Below, one piece after another: positions 47,276 through 60,656 of a DNA stretch of 64,000 bases. The translations under genes and the position numbers were made by a program. Source of the stretch: Galbula dea. Lineage: Eukaryota; Chordata; Aves; Piciformes; Galbulidae. Positions within the stretch are counted from its first letter, which is position 1, and every line of letters begins with the position of its first letter. The stretch covers positions 5,111,950 to 5,175,949 of the forward strand of contig VWZX01010273.1 in assembly GCA_013399015.1 (NCBI GenBank), written 5' to 3'. The notes beneath the pieces were generated by a model that saw only the letters and a program-made list of their open reading frames with translations, did no database searches and was not told the DNA's origin.

Positions 47276-48867
47276 TGAACACTAATCTTTTTCTACTATT
47301 CAGAAGTCCACATCTAGAACACTAATATTGTGTTTGGAAATGGTTATTCTGGGGTACATGTGATATTACATTGTTTTGAAGATGTGAAATGTAGCTACTC
47401 TGTAAGATGTGTACTGGGTAAATGATTAGTTTAACTTCTAATACACTGGAGGTTATTCCTTCTTGAGAAGCCTCTCCTGCTAAGCTGCTTCACCAAGATA
47501 GTCATAGAAATATTGCTTCTAGTCTACTTCACTCTTCTCTAGAAGCCTTCTTTGGAATAGTAGAAGGATCAGAACACTGTCAGAGTATTCAGTTTTATGG
47601 AACTCTACAGAACATATTAGTCTTTGTGACAGAGTATTTTGACCACACAATATCAAGATTTATATTTGAAAAACAGATCCAGTTTTAATTTAACTATGAA
47701 TAATTAAGAGAGGTTTAACTTCAGTTTAACCTGTGCTAAGAAAATAAATCAATTACTACAATGAATGTCTTTTAGATGTATTAATTATGACAATAATACC
47801 ATTAATCAATTCATTCCTTTGTAAGGCAAAGTAATAAATACTACCATTCCTGGTAGAATATTCAGAGGAAAAGCCCAAAATGTGGTGATCTGTGTTACTT
47901 CTGAGTTTAGTTTTCTTTCTTTTTTCTAGTATGTCTAATTTGTGCTTACCAGTATTTCTTTCTGTGGACCTCAGTTTGCACTGATTATAGTAGTCTGCTG
48001 CTTCTGTGTTGCAGCTATATTGCATGCAGGCATCTTATTTTTAGGACATTTTGTCCTTAAATCAAATCTGGTGCCTGTTCCCTTTGTACCCCCTTTTTGA
48101 GTTCTCCTTTCAGCAGCAGCAGTCATTCTGCAGGCTGTAGTACTTGTGCTGATATTTCACAAAGAAATGTGAGCAATATCTCCTCAGAATGCATAAAAGT
48201 GCCTTTCCTCAAACTATATCCTGGTACTTTGTAAAAAAACTGACTAGTTTCTCTGACTCCATCTATGTAGGTTCTCTGCCTGAGATGTAAATGGGGTCCA
48301 TTTAGTTACATTTAAAATGTATTTTAAGTTGTAAAAGAATACATGTTTTTCCTGTTTGGCTAAGTTTCTTATTAGGTTTGGTTGGGGGTGGGGTGGTTCT
48401 TATTCCAAATAATAAAAAGATATAATTCATCATTTTCAACAGCATTGTGTGAGAGCTTGCTGCTGGGAGAAAAATACTGTACTCCTTGAAAACAGTGGTG
48501 CATACAAAGCAGCTTTATTTCCTTCAGTGGAATTAATTAAGTTCTTAATTATACATGTGCTCAAGGGCTTTGTGAGAATAGGTCACAAATCATACTGGCA
48601 TTGCAGAATCTCCAGGAAAGGTTTTTCTTTTGTTTCAGTTTACTGTGGGAACTGGCAATGATTTCCAAGAGAGAGTTAAGGAAGTAGATGTACAGCTCCT
48701 GTCATGACCTAAAACCAGATTACAGTGGTTATTCAGCATTATACACCAAAGTGCTAATGTGAACAGAAATCACATCCCATGTCTGACATTTACCAGGTGG
48801 TGCAAGTCATGAAGAAGTGCAACCAGATCAGAAAAGCCACCATTTCCCATGCAGGCATTGGAACACC

Positions 48868-48903
48868 CTGCAGTGCCCAGGAACTGGGCAGTGGCACCTG
48901 CAG
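48868..48903. repeat. nested inverted repeat
   Basis: TGCCCAG (48874-48880) and CTGGGCA (48884-48890) form a perfect seven-base stem with a GAA loop. CTGCAG lies outside on both sides (48868-48873 and 48898-48903), with seven extra bases on the right arm. Confidence 0.75.
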
Positions 48904-51900
48904 CCAAGCCTTACTGACACTCCCAGTGGCCAGGCCCTTTTCCTTTACTTTATAGGAGTTCAGCCCTAAAGCTGATACCTTAACCTTGAGATGAGTTGCC
49001 TGAAGCTGACATTTTTGGGGCACTTAAGACAAAACATTTCAGCCATACCTGGGAGTGATACTGGCATAAGCCTTTCTAGTTTTTCTCAAAAGAACATAAA
49101 GTTCTGCTGGCTATTTTATTGGCATCAGCTGTGTACTTAGGAAGGCAGATTAAAAATGAATTAAAAGCCTCTGAAAACATCTGTTCAGCATCCTTTGACA
49201 TGGATTTTTGAAGGCTGTTTTCATGAATGAGTCTGCATGGCACTGAAATGGTACAGTAAAAAATTCAGAAGCTGATGAGGCCTTTGCTCTGGAAGTGCAG
49301 TAATGATTCTTTGCTTCATTCAGTGCATTCAATAGTCCATTTCAGCTCTTGGGAATCCAACACTCATTTTAATACAGCCAGTGCCATGACATGCTAGCAA
49401 GCTGTGAGCAAGTAACTTCCACAACAAAAATATGCAAATCAGAGAATAGCATCTAGTACTTAAAGAATTTTGTAGAGTAATTGTCATGGTGAACCAGTAA
49501 ATGTGAGTTAGCATTGTCTGCCTGTGCATCATTTTAAGTCATGTAGAGTATGGATATATGTTTTGTGTGTTTAATGATTGGGCACCATTCCTTTGCCTGA
49601 GTACCACACTACTTCCTATAAGTAGTTTTCCAGCTTTTCTTGCAGTTCATCAGATGTAACTGTCATACACAGAAGTTTGCCTTCAGCTGAGACATATATT
49701 CCTTGCCATAGAAAGAACTTTCTGATTCTTTTTTGTGTCATGTTTTTTTTTGTAAGTGAAGCATGTCACTGAGGTCTGGCCAAGAGAAAAGCACAACGCC
49801 ATTAAAGTTATTAGAAAAGAACTGTTCAGGAGATTGTTACATCTTTGAAAAGACACAACCTGGTCTGGATGACTTAGTAGGTGCTTAAGATAGAGGAAGA
49901 AAATCCATTGTAAAGTGCCTCAACAGCCATAGAAGAAGAAACCATGATAGAGTTCTTGGCACAAATACTGCACAGTGAGGATTTTACTGAGAAATAGAAG
50001 ACTTCACTTTCTTTTCCAGAAGTTAATTTTTCAGAGTTAATTTTTATGCTAGTAGCTCCTTATATTTGCTGTTTAATATTTGTTGGTTGGTTTGTCTGAT
50101 CTTGTTATCCCAGGCAGAAAGAGCCTGCAAGAGTTTCAGAGTTCTGATGGGAAATTTATGATGCACTGTGTGGAAGAAGGCATTGCTCAAACTAAGGGGA
50201 GGAGGAAAGAGGAGGACAAAGGCCTTTTTTCTTGATCTTGACCTTGAGTAGTCTTTTGTCTAAAGATGTGGGAGTATATGTTTTTTCCTTTTTCTTTTTC
50301 ATAAGGCTGGGAAGTGAGAACATTTGTGTGCTGACCTGAACAAATGTGTAGGAAATGCCTTGCACTGAGAGGTATTATGGATAAGTTTGGTTTGTGAAAT
50401 GTCAGTGTGGGTGGATGTGAGATGATTGAAAGGAGATATGTCATGAATTCTTTATAAAGATAAACTTGCCCCAAACTCCATAGCATTTGTGAGAGTTGTT
50501 CATAGATGGTATGAATAATTATCTTTGGAATTGGTATCTGTGGTATCTCCTATTATCATATCTCTGCAAACTGGGAGGGAAATGAATGTTCCATTTCTGT
50601 TGGAGAGCCAGTTCCCTGTTAAGCACTGGCATGAGGTTGAGCTGTGGAGTTCTGTAATTATTGCAGATTCCTCTTGGAGTAGTGGAAAAGGAATATTGCT
50701 AGACTGAAATTCTATTTGATAGGTTATTTTAATAGAAATTGAGCCATAATGAGATATCAGAAGCAGTAAAATGAAGGAATCTGCATTTCTAAGACTATTG
50801 TTAAGGGAAAAAAAGATTCTTTCCAAGAAAAAGCTCCCATTAAGCAGGGAAGAAAAATACATGGTCTGTCCTCAAAGTGATAGTTGAGTTGCCTTCTGTC
50901 TGTCTTGTGCTATACACTCTGCTCAGTGCAAGTGTCCATCTTTGGCAACCCACTGGATGTGGGTCTCTGTCTGGATTTCTTCACTGCCCTAACAGCCAGC
51001 AGCACATGAACATGCCCAAACATTCTAGGAGGCAAAAGGAAAGAGAAATGGTGTCTCAGGATTGCTGACCCTGCTGGCTGTACAATATGGTAATGAGCAT
51101 GATGAGAATTCTCTGCAGAGATGAGGGGTGGAAGCCTTTGCAAGGACTGCTGGATAGCTGTGCAGTGCTGCAGGAGTGCCAGGAGAGTGTTTCCCTGCAC
51201 AGGGAAGGGGAAGTCAAACCCAGAGCAGCCTGGTCCTAGATGCTGTTTACAAGGGGACCCTGAAATGAGTCATTACCTCGAGCTTAGCCTCAGATGATGA
51301 GCTGAAACAAACAGGGAACAAGATGGAAATTAAGAAAATTGAATGCTTTAAACTGAATATTTATTAAAATAAGGTTCAGGAAAAACAAGTTTTGCACCAA
51401 TCTAAGATCCCAGACTGAGTTTAAAATGGTATCTGAGTTAATTTTCAGCTATCATGGTGGATGGCATGTTTTTTGTCAGCTCAGAATCACTATGGAAATA
51501 TGACTTTCACAAAGAACCCAAAATACTTGGTGGTTTAGTGAGCACCAATTTGAAATGTAACTGTATATAGGACAAACAGCTCCTTGGGGGGAAAAAAAAA
51601 AGGCAAAACTCATACTGCATGTCTAGAAGACAGTATATACCAGAAAGGAGATCAGAGTCAGTCTGCAATTCACCACCTCTGGGATCAGCTAAGGACTTAA
51701 GTTAAAGCCATGTTTTTAACAGCTATCAGAATGCTGTGTTTTCAAAGACAGAGTATACTAGTGCAAGGTATAACATCAGATATTAGGAAGGTATGCTCAG
51801 GCATGATTGATCAGTGACTTCAGAAGCCATTAAGACAGATAAATGTTTTTGTGGGGTTTGTATAGGCCTCGGGGTTCAGCTTTTAGCACTGCTTGGCTGA

Positions 51901-53239
51901 GTCTCTCAGGTTTCTATAGAAACCTTTTGTATGAGACTTTAAAATAGAGGCTCTGCATGTGCCCAGAAAGTAAGAATTCTCTAGTGTCTCTGGTTACAAG
52001 GTTCTTCTTTGGCCCAAAAGTCAAGTCTGATAATAGGGAAAAGATTAGAGATGCTCTGAAAGGAAAAATGCTCTACAGATAACAAACACATGTATTATTT
52101 GTATCTTTCCAGAAATAAGCTGCCCAAAGCATGTTGCTGCTCCCAAAAGCATGCATGGCCTGTCTGTTACCATGTGAGCATTAGCTATTTTGTCATTTCT
52201 TTAGAACTTCTGAAAGTTGGTGAATAAATGTCTTTTATTAAAAAAAATATCATCATGATCAGTAGAATTATGCTTAAAGACCAGGAGGCAAATTCTGCCT
52301 TCATCTGGGAAGGTAAGACTCCCAGGGAAGGCAGATGCTTGTGCCTGCTGTATGTTACAGATCTCCCTCAAAAACATTCTGTCTGTTCTAAGATGTATGG
52401 AACTGTGCCAAGCACAAACAGCCCAACCCAAAAAAGCTAATTCTACAAAAGTTAATGATACTGAGCTATGGTTCTTTGATCCCAGCCAGTTCTTTTTTTT
52501 AAGTCTAAAAATAAAATTCAAGATTTTTTTTCCCCTCAGACAGGTGCTTTCAAGGGTTGGGTTCTTTTAAAAAATAAAATAAGATGAATCCATCTATGTT
52601 CTGACTGCTACTTTTCATTTTCACTGTTTTCAGGGAAAAAAAAAAAAGCCATTAAAGTTTCTGTTGGGAAACAAATCAGGACAGCCACAGAGACAGTGAA
52701 AAGTGGTTATTTGTGGTTCACTAACTCACTACATGAACTTTTGGCTACAGAATTACTGTCTTCCAGAAATGTTTGAAAAGACTAGTTCTTTACCAATAAA
52801 TAAACTGTTAATTTTCCTATAGAACTGTGGGCTTTTTTTCCCTGGGATAGATCATGTGTCTATTTGAGGGATGGGTAAAATGCACATTTATAAGAGCAGA
52901 ACTAGGATTTCAAGGTAATAGTGTGTTAATAGATGTCCTGCAAAGTGAACCTAGGCTCTTCTTCTTGCACTTTGGTTTGGTTATTCCAGAAAATCCAGTT
53001 TGTTGACATAGATGATTTACATTTTGCTGCTTGGGAATTCTTTAGTGATTAGGAAGAATGCAAAGAGTAAATGTGACTTGGAGCTGGGAGCTTCATGTGC
53101 TACTGCAAGGTGAGACTTCATGTAAGGGAAATATTTTGTTTGTTTCAACCCTGCAGTTGTGCTGTGAGTGAAGCTGCCCAAACCAGCCACTGTTCCTGGG
53201 GACCTCACTTGTTCCTCAAAGCTCCAGAAGTTATTTAAA

Positions 53240-53294
53240 CAGGATAGAATAGTTCCAGTTGGGAGGCAGATTCAACAGTCATCTACTCCAGCTG
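53240..53294 (-). mobile_element. CR1 LINE 3'-end remnant, antisense
   Basis: The plus strand reads 'aggatagaatagttccagtt' and then 'gggaggcagattcaacag' and 'tcatctactcca'. This is the reverse of the CR1 3' end (the tail ATTCTATGATTC, the CCCTTCCAAC-like part and the 'gactagatga' part). Only about 55 bp survive. It is the one copy found in minus orientation. Confidence 0.75.
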
Positions 53295-55507
53295 TAAGTA
53301 AGAGTGAACAGGTAAATCTCTAGGGCTTTTTGGCTGAAGAAGTTGACTATATGATTCCCTGGGAGTGTAGCATCAGGAGGGGAAAAAATAATTGAAACAT
53401 GCCTAGTGAAAGAAGAGATTCAAACCCAAAACACCTGGTGTCAGACAAATCAGCACATGCAGCAGCTGAGCACTCTGGAGCAAATCTAGAACTACTTGTC
53501 ATCTCTCAATTAATAATAATGTTTCTGTAACCCATGATGCTTTCCAGATGTAAAATCACAGTGAGCATACAGGTGAGGGGCCTGCTCCTGGAACCATTCC
53601 ACAGTCCATGGAGCTTCATGGTTCTATGGACAAAATAGAAAATAAAGGAACTTAATGACCATGTGTATTGGAGAGAGATTACTGTGTGTTAAAGGAGAAA
53701 AAACCATAAAAATATCAATTTTTCTTTCATGAGTAGTTTTTTACTTTTGGTGTTGTTCTCTTCTTTAAAAAAAAATCCTGAGACTCAAAATATTTTGCAG
53801 TTGTACATTGAAAGAGCTAATGAAAATCTTCTAAAGCACTAATATTTTCAAATAGTAATTACTTGGTCAGTCTTGTGCATGACTTTGCATGCTTCTCAGC
53901 TCAAAGATCCATGAGTATGAATCTTTCAGACCTTGCCTGCTTATCTTATCCTCATTTAAAGAAGATTGTATCTTGTTAAAATACAGAGAAACTGTTTATA
54001 GATGAAAGGACCAAGACAATGTCAAAGAAAAGTGCAAGTTAATTTGGATGAAGGTTCAACAGAGTGTTGTGAGACAGCACAGAGGAATAATAGCACTGTG
54101 TTGAATTCAACTAGACAATTTGTATGCTGTCTTACAGTCAAAATTATTTCCAGCTGTGTGATTTGGGTGGTTCTATCACTCTAGGACTGTACTACCCTTT
54201 TCAGATGCATCTCAGTAAGGTTTGTATAATTATTTTTTCCAAACAGATGCAGAGCTGGGCCAAGCCCCAAATCTGTGCAGTATATTCATCTTTGGAGTGA
54301 TTCATAATTCCAAACCATACCAAAAAGCTGGAAACTCAGCTGAATACCTACTACATGCAGGTGTGGCATGTGCATGGCCAGTGGCAAATATGATGAAGTA
54401 AACAGCATAATAATGCAACAGGTTAGATCAGTAAGTCAGAACAATAAATAAGGTACATAACAACTTCAATTAATGAGATCCCAGGCAAACTATCTATTGT
54501 TAAAAAATTGCATAACCAACTGGGTTCTAACAAGCCATGCTTTTAATCAAATTAATGAGTCTGCACTTCAGTGCTCTTCTTGACTCAGAATAAAGTCTTT
54601 CCCTACAGCACAAGTCCCTAGCAGCCCTTCATGTATCATTCATTAAACACAGACTGGTAATACCACAGAAGGCATAAGGACATACAGGACAGAGACTTTG
54701 CAAGCTTTGACCACAGACAGCTTTGGAAATCCCTAGGCTCCTAGAAGGCTGAAGATCTGAGCATGTCTTTAAGTTCAAAAGAGGTCTCAGAGCTATGATC
54801 AGAATGCTCAGAATCAAGCTCTGTGTAATTTGTGCTTCCCCAATAAACAGATTGGTGTTAGATGTTGAATAATCAATATTTAATATAAAATTATCTTGGA
54901 TCACAATTGCCAAGTGGTGAATCTAGGCCCATGTTTGAATCATTCAGCACAACAGCCAGTTTAATGTATTTGGGTTTTGCTTTTCAACCTAAATACCTTC
55001 TTCTGTCTTCAGAGCAAGCAAGACAGCATACAGAGATGTCTTTGGAAAGGCTCATCATGTTACTCCAGCAAACTGGAGTCCACCTGCTGTGGGACACTTG
55101 CAGTGCTTCCTCCAAAAGGCAGTGTTCATGGGAAGGGTAAGCAGCATTTCCAGCACTCTTCCCAAAAGCACTGCCTGACTCAAGGCCATTTGAAAGAGGT
55201 TTTAGCTCTAGGGAAAATTCCAGCATGTACTCTACTGTTGTAAAGGACTCTGCTAACAATGGCAGTGTGCAGCCAAAGGCAGTTATGGTTCTTACAACAT
55301 TTTCTATCCAGGAAGATTGAAAATTGTGCATGTGACATTTCCATAGAGCTGCCACATGCCACAGTCTCCAGAGTATGCAGCTATGAAAAATTGTTTTAAC
55401 TAACAACACTCTAAGGTCAGTTTGTCATTCCCCACTTTGTAGTACACCAAATATTGGTGTATTTGTGCTGGCTGGACTAGGCATCTTCTTGCTCTGGCAA
55501 AGTACTG
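53295..55507. other. unique sequence with one candidate exon
   Basis: No transposon is seen. 55013-55136 has a strong acceptor (long T/C tract ending GTCTTCAG) and an AGG|GTAAGC donor, and is open in at least two frames; it is discussed as a finding. The 141-codon minus frame over the same DNA matches no family I recognise. Confidence 0.45.
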
Positions 55508-55679
55508 TTAGGGTGGGGAGGCACTGGAACAGGTTGCCCAGGGAGGCTGTGGAAGCTCCATCCCTGGAAGTTTTTAGGGCCAGGCTGGATGGGGCTCTGG
55601 GCAACCTGATCTAGTGGGCAGGGGGCTTGGAACTAGAGGATCTTTATGGTCCCTGCCAACTCTGACAATCCTATGATTC
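55508..55679 (+). mobile_element. CR1 LINE 3' fragment
   Basis: A compact CR1 3' end on the plus strand: GCACTGGAACAGGTTGCCCA, then 'ccatccctggaagttttta', 'ggctggatggggctctgggc', 'aacctgatctagtggg', 'ggtccctgccaactctga' and the terminal CAATCCTATGATTC. The tail is nearly intact. Only the last 170 bp of the element are present, with no coding capacity. Confidence 0.95.
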
Positions 55680-58600
55680 ATTTTATATATGTTCTCCACT
55701 TCAGATTAGAAGTCTAGATCCTTAATTTAATTTCCAGCACCTTTACCATATGAAGGAAAAAATGCTTATTTATTTAATTTTTAAAACCCAAACAACAAAC
55801 AAAAACCTAATATTTTCTCCATTCCAGCTATATTTGCTTGTTCAAGTTGTATTTGTCATCTTGAACCCAAGCTAACAGAATTGACAGGCTATACCTCATT
55901 GGGCAGCCTTCTGTATGCATGTGTAGTTAAATATCTTCCTTAAGATGGGAATGCTGTAAGGGTTTGTGCAACAGCTTTAGAGCCTGGGAGAAATAACCAT
56001 GGCAGCCCATGAGCCTGCAGCAATGGCACCATCCCACTGAACCTGGCAGTGCTGTGTTCTGACTGGCACTTTGCTGAAGGTCTGGCTAGATGTCTTCAGC
56101 AGGTGATTTTTACAGACTGTTACAGTCCACCAGCATCCTGAAGCTTGCTTAAATTTGACAGAACAGTTTGGGTGATGTAAGTACAGATAAGCAGCATATG
56201 TGTTTGGTTGTACCAATGTTAATGCCAGTGGAAGTGAGCTACCTTGAGAGTGATAGTAACAATTCTTCTATATTTCTATCACAATTGAAACTTGTGGTTA
56301 AAGTGATAGAAAAAGCAATGTACTGTACTTTTACAGGTCAAGTTCCTATGGATGTAACTGAAAAAGGGTAGATTCCTTCATGGAAAAGGTGCAGAAGCTC
56401 CCCCTCTGTTATAGGTGACTAGGTTGTTCTGTGTTTGAATTCTGGATATCTTTATTCTTGGCTGGCAATGTTTTTGTGGTAGAAGGGCTTACCTCTTTTA
56501 TTTCATAGGCATTTTATTGTCTCTCTGTCAATGTCACCCTGAGGAAAGTAACAATTACTTTCTTATCCCAAATTCTAATTGCAAAATGCAATGATAGTAG
56601 GTGGGTAATGATAGCTGAACAGGGAACTGAATACAATCCAGAGGAAACAATATTTTGAAATGAGTAATTACTCTTCTGTTGTGAGGAGAAGAAATCAGTC
56701 ATTCTGTAGTTAACAGAGAAATGTCTGAGAACTTGATCTCCCATTTTCTGTGGCCAAGAAGAAAAGTGTCTTCAATTTGCAGTCACCTTTTAATTGTATG
56801 TTTCTATAAAAATCTAAGAGTGTAAGCCACTGTGTCCCACTCTCCTGGGGTGTTGTGGTCATGGTGCTGTGGGCCCGTGGGGTTTGTTGTAATATGAAAT
56901 ACATGATGTTTATCTGTATTTTCTTAGGAATAATCTTTTCTGAATTAAACTTCATCCTAATGCAAGTGCCACTAAAATGAAAGTTAGCTTCTCTGTATAG
57001 AACTTCAGTGGAAAAGCTTTGCTAAATGACTTTCTTGTTTCACAGGCCTTGGAGAGTGCTGTGGTGGATGGCAGTGAGTGTGACTCATCTGGCTATAGAG
57101 CTGCAAGTGTAATATTAAAGCAAATAAATACCAAGACTGAAGAGAGCATTCAATGAGGAAATGAGGCAGGAGTGCCTGAGACAGAGGTTAGTCTACTACA
57201 TGGAAGGAGATAGCACCTAATTACTTGGGAAGTAGAATTTAGCAAGGAAAATGCAAGATCATGAATGAACTAGAAGCACTCTAGGATATGCCTGACTTCT
57301 CTAATCTAGTAATTTCCCTTCCAGGAGCAGGTGACTGCCTTACTGCTGTTCTGCAGTATATGGTGAAATCCCAGGCTTGGAAGGGAATACATTGGGGTTG
57401 GTGAACAAGTTCCTTGTATTGCTTGCATAATTGTAGTTGTTATGTGGTTTTTGCATTGCTCATAAGCAGCTCATCGTGTTCAGTTCTCAAAACCCATGAT
57501 TTTGACTGCTTTCAGTGTGTGCATTACTTTTCAGGAGCCCTTGCTCTTAGTGTGCATTTAGGGTTTTTTGCTAGAACTTTCATTCTTGCACAGAACAGTG
57601 ACTCTACCTGGTCTGGCAAGGCAGCCAAGAGGCAATTCAGTGCACAGCCTTGGTGGGTTTTTAGCAGTTGACATCTGACTGTAGCCAGAAACACTTCTCC
57701 TTTCCTATAGCAATCATTCAAATGTGTTTATGTGAAGTTAAAAAACACCACCCCCCTCCTCTATTTTATGCAAAATTTTCTTGACAGGATGAGTATCTTG
57801 AACCATACCTCCAGTAAATATGTCTCTAGGTACCCATAGTAAACAAATAGTTAATGTGTAATTGTGCTAATATTCATAAAAGCATTGGCATGGCCAATAA
57901 AGGAGAGAAGTAAGTGGCATTTATGTATTTTAAAATTCAGTATTTACATACCTAAGAAAGCTAAGGCTATAGAATGAATTGCTTGATGATTTTCATGTGA
58001 AACCTTGTTAACAACTTGTGTCAACAAAAGACAGAGAGATTAATAGGGATGTGCTCATTAACATTTTGCTGTTTGAGCAAATAGTTTTTACTCCTAGAGC
58101 CAGATGAGATTTGTGCAGTTCATTTTTTGAGAGTGTGAAACAGTCATTACCATATCCTGTTGGGAAAACCAAGGATAAAAACTGCATGGTAAGCCCAATG
58201 ATTGAACATATTAATGTATTAAATAGATATTAATACTTTTAGAATCTAATTATTTCTCATCGAAATGGTTTACAGAAAGCAAGCTTTTTATTTCACACAG
58301 TGGATTCTGAAAGAAGTGAGAATGATCTGAGTCACAGGTTATGAGAATCTTTACCTAAATAGTGTATCTCAGATTTTAGGATAGTATCAGGGCAAGGCAG
58401 AGGGCTGTTGGCCATTCCAGAGATGTGTAACAGGAGGCTGCAGGTCTCATCTTCCCTAAGCTCAGGCTTGCACCACTCATGCCCTACACTTCCAACTATC
58501 TCCCTAAGGTCATCTCATCAGTCTGCTTACTCAGAGACTTGCTGAAGCCATCAGTGCTGCTGATCTGGTTAGCTTCTGGCTTCTGGAAGGAACAAATAGC

Positions 58601-60656
58601 ACATGTGACACTGAAGCACAAAGGTCCTGGGAACTGGGAGGAGAGGTTATGTCTTAATCCTGAGTGGACTTCTGTCCCACTTACTACATGATGAGCTGTG
58701 TAGTAATTAATGCACTTTCCAAAGCTCTTTCATACAAACTGCTGAAATATTACTAAATTTGGGCTCTTGCCAGATGAAAGGACTAAAGTCTGGTGGTGTT
58801 TGTTACTTACACAAGGCAGTTAACTTCCTGTACATGTAAAATGGCACTAAAGCAAAATCATGTTTGGATTCAATCCCTTTTAAAGGAAATGCACCTTTGG
58901 AAAACTTAAGAGCTAAATAAATCAGATTCCCAATAGCTGCTCAAACATTGTAAGCTAGAAGGTAAATTTAGAGATGCCAAAGTATTGATAGTTGTTTAGA
59001 AAACAATTTGGATCTAAAGAATGAAGAATTGATAACCATTATAAAACCACAGAACTCCAGTTTTAAAAGGCACTGTGAAATTTCACTGAGCTCTTTCTTA
59101 TGAACATTTTGGCTCCTGAAGCACTGGTCCTAGATAAGCTGCCATAACACCCAGTCAGTAACATCAGAGACAGAAAACTTTCTGCATTTTTGTGTATGTT
59201 ACCTTTCCTCCCTGAGCTACACAACAGAAAGCAAAGACTTTCTGACCACCACAGGCTGGATCTCACTTCTCAGGGACTGAAATGTGGTTCAGCAGCAGTA
59301 TAGGTTACAGGTGGGTACTTTTTTTTTCCCCCTTTCTTAAAAACACTGGCTACATTAACAAATGAAACTCACATGCATCGTCTTTAGCACAAAAAAAGGA
59401 CCCTGTCTGTTCTTCTGGATTTTGGCCTGAAGTGTTTTCTCTTATAAAAGTGTAGCAGCCTAGCAGCATGGGCCTGACCAAGCTCTCATAACTGTCTTCA
59501 TGCTTGAAGTCTTCTCCCCCAGCAAGTATGCCCCAAGCACAGAAAATGTTTGTTCTTGTGCTTACTAAGGAAAAACATCAAATTTATTAGTGGTGACCAA
59601 ACCTTCTGATAGAAAGTCCTGTGCACAAACCAGAACTGATCTAAACATTTTGACATTTGCAAGCTGCAGTTAGTTTCTTCCAACAAAAGATGGCAGTGCT
59701 CAGTTTTCTTCCAAACTGGAGTGTCCATTCATTGAAATTAAATGCTTCTAAAACAGTTCCCTTGTCTTTGTCTAGAATCTGCACACAGATCAGTGTTTGT
59801 TACTGCTGGTTAGCTAGCCAGTTGGCCTTAGGTAGGTAAAAACCAAAAATGTTTGTTTCCACAAGAAGTCTCAGCTGGAAAAAACTAAGTGCCAGTAACC
59901 CACAAAATACTCTTGCAAACTGAGCAGGGTTAAAAACCTCTTGGAGCCCAGTTTAGAATTAATCATCATTTTATGGACACAGGTTTTTCAACAAATAGGA
60001 AATGAAAGGAAAATAGTTTCCCAGATTCTCTCAGATCTGTCTTTTTATATGCAATATACATTAACCATTTAGATATTAATTCAAATGCCTCTTGATCAAA
60101 GTGTGCCTTTTCCTTGAAACATTTCTGCTTACATTATGCCTGTACCCACAAGCAGAGATTTTACATAAATCTGAACTTTTCCAATGCCTTAGATCAAATT
60201 AGATAACTCCCTACTTGGGGGTTTTGCTAAATTTAGTATGAGTAATATTCCCATGACTAGCATAAATTAAAAATTAGGAAGACAATAAGCAATAAATAGA
60301 ATTTTAGTGTAAAAGACAGTGTAGTCAGGACATAAAAAATACCAAATAAATTTGCAGTAGGTGTGTGAGCCAAATTAGAACTTCTACCTCTTGCTGTGAC
60401 TAAAATGTAAAAGGAAAAGCAAAGGCAGCCCAAACACAGAAATACTCATTGTAATAACAATAGGTACATGTCAGGAAGACATTTGCATAATTCTAAGAAA
60501 AAAACCCTCAGCATAATGTAAAAATACACAAACCCATAAATTTTCAGCCATCCTCTTGTTCTAATATTATCTGAAGTGTCTAATATGTAATGATAAGAGA
60601 AATTCCCTGAGGTATCTGGAGTGCAGCATGCACTGCACTGCTGGCTGCTGGGGGGA
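55680..60656. other. unique AT-rich sequence, one candidate terminal exon
   Basis: No transposon or RNA gene is recognised. 57046-57156 follows a good acceptor (TTCTTGTTTCACAG) and is open for 36 codons to a TGA, with an AATAAA at 57123-57128; see findings. 57830-58340 is AT-rich and complex, with GTTAAC and CATTAA words, and resembles conserved noncoding DNA by texture only. Confidence 0.45.

Larger units (their letters stand above)
42228..53239. other. unique AT-rich sequence, no gene seen
   Basis: Besides the 47.2-kb microsatellite and the 48.9-kb hairpin, no gene, RNA gene or transposon is recognised. 43140-43560, 44820-45000 and 51250-51560 are AT-rich and complex and could be conserved noncoding DNA; the last has an AP-1 word (TGAGTCA, near 51266). 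Acceptor-like sites near 52109 and 52203 and a donor-like AAG|GTAAGA at 52311 are not in a usable frame. Open frames reach 120 codons without domains. Confidence 0.5.

Noticed and set aside
49432..49439. Octamer ATGCAAAT
   Set aside because: An 8-mer expected about twice by chance in both strands of this window, with no supporting context.
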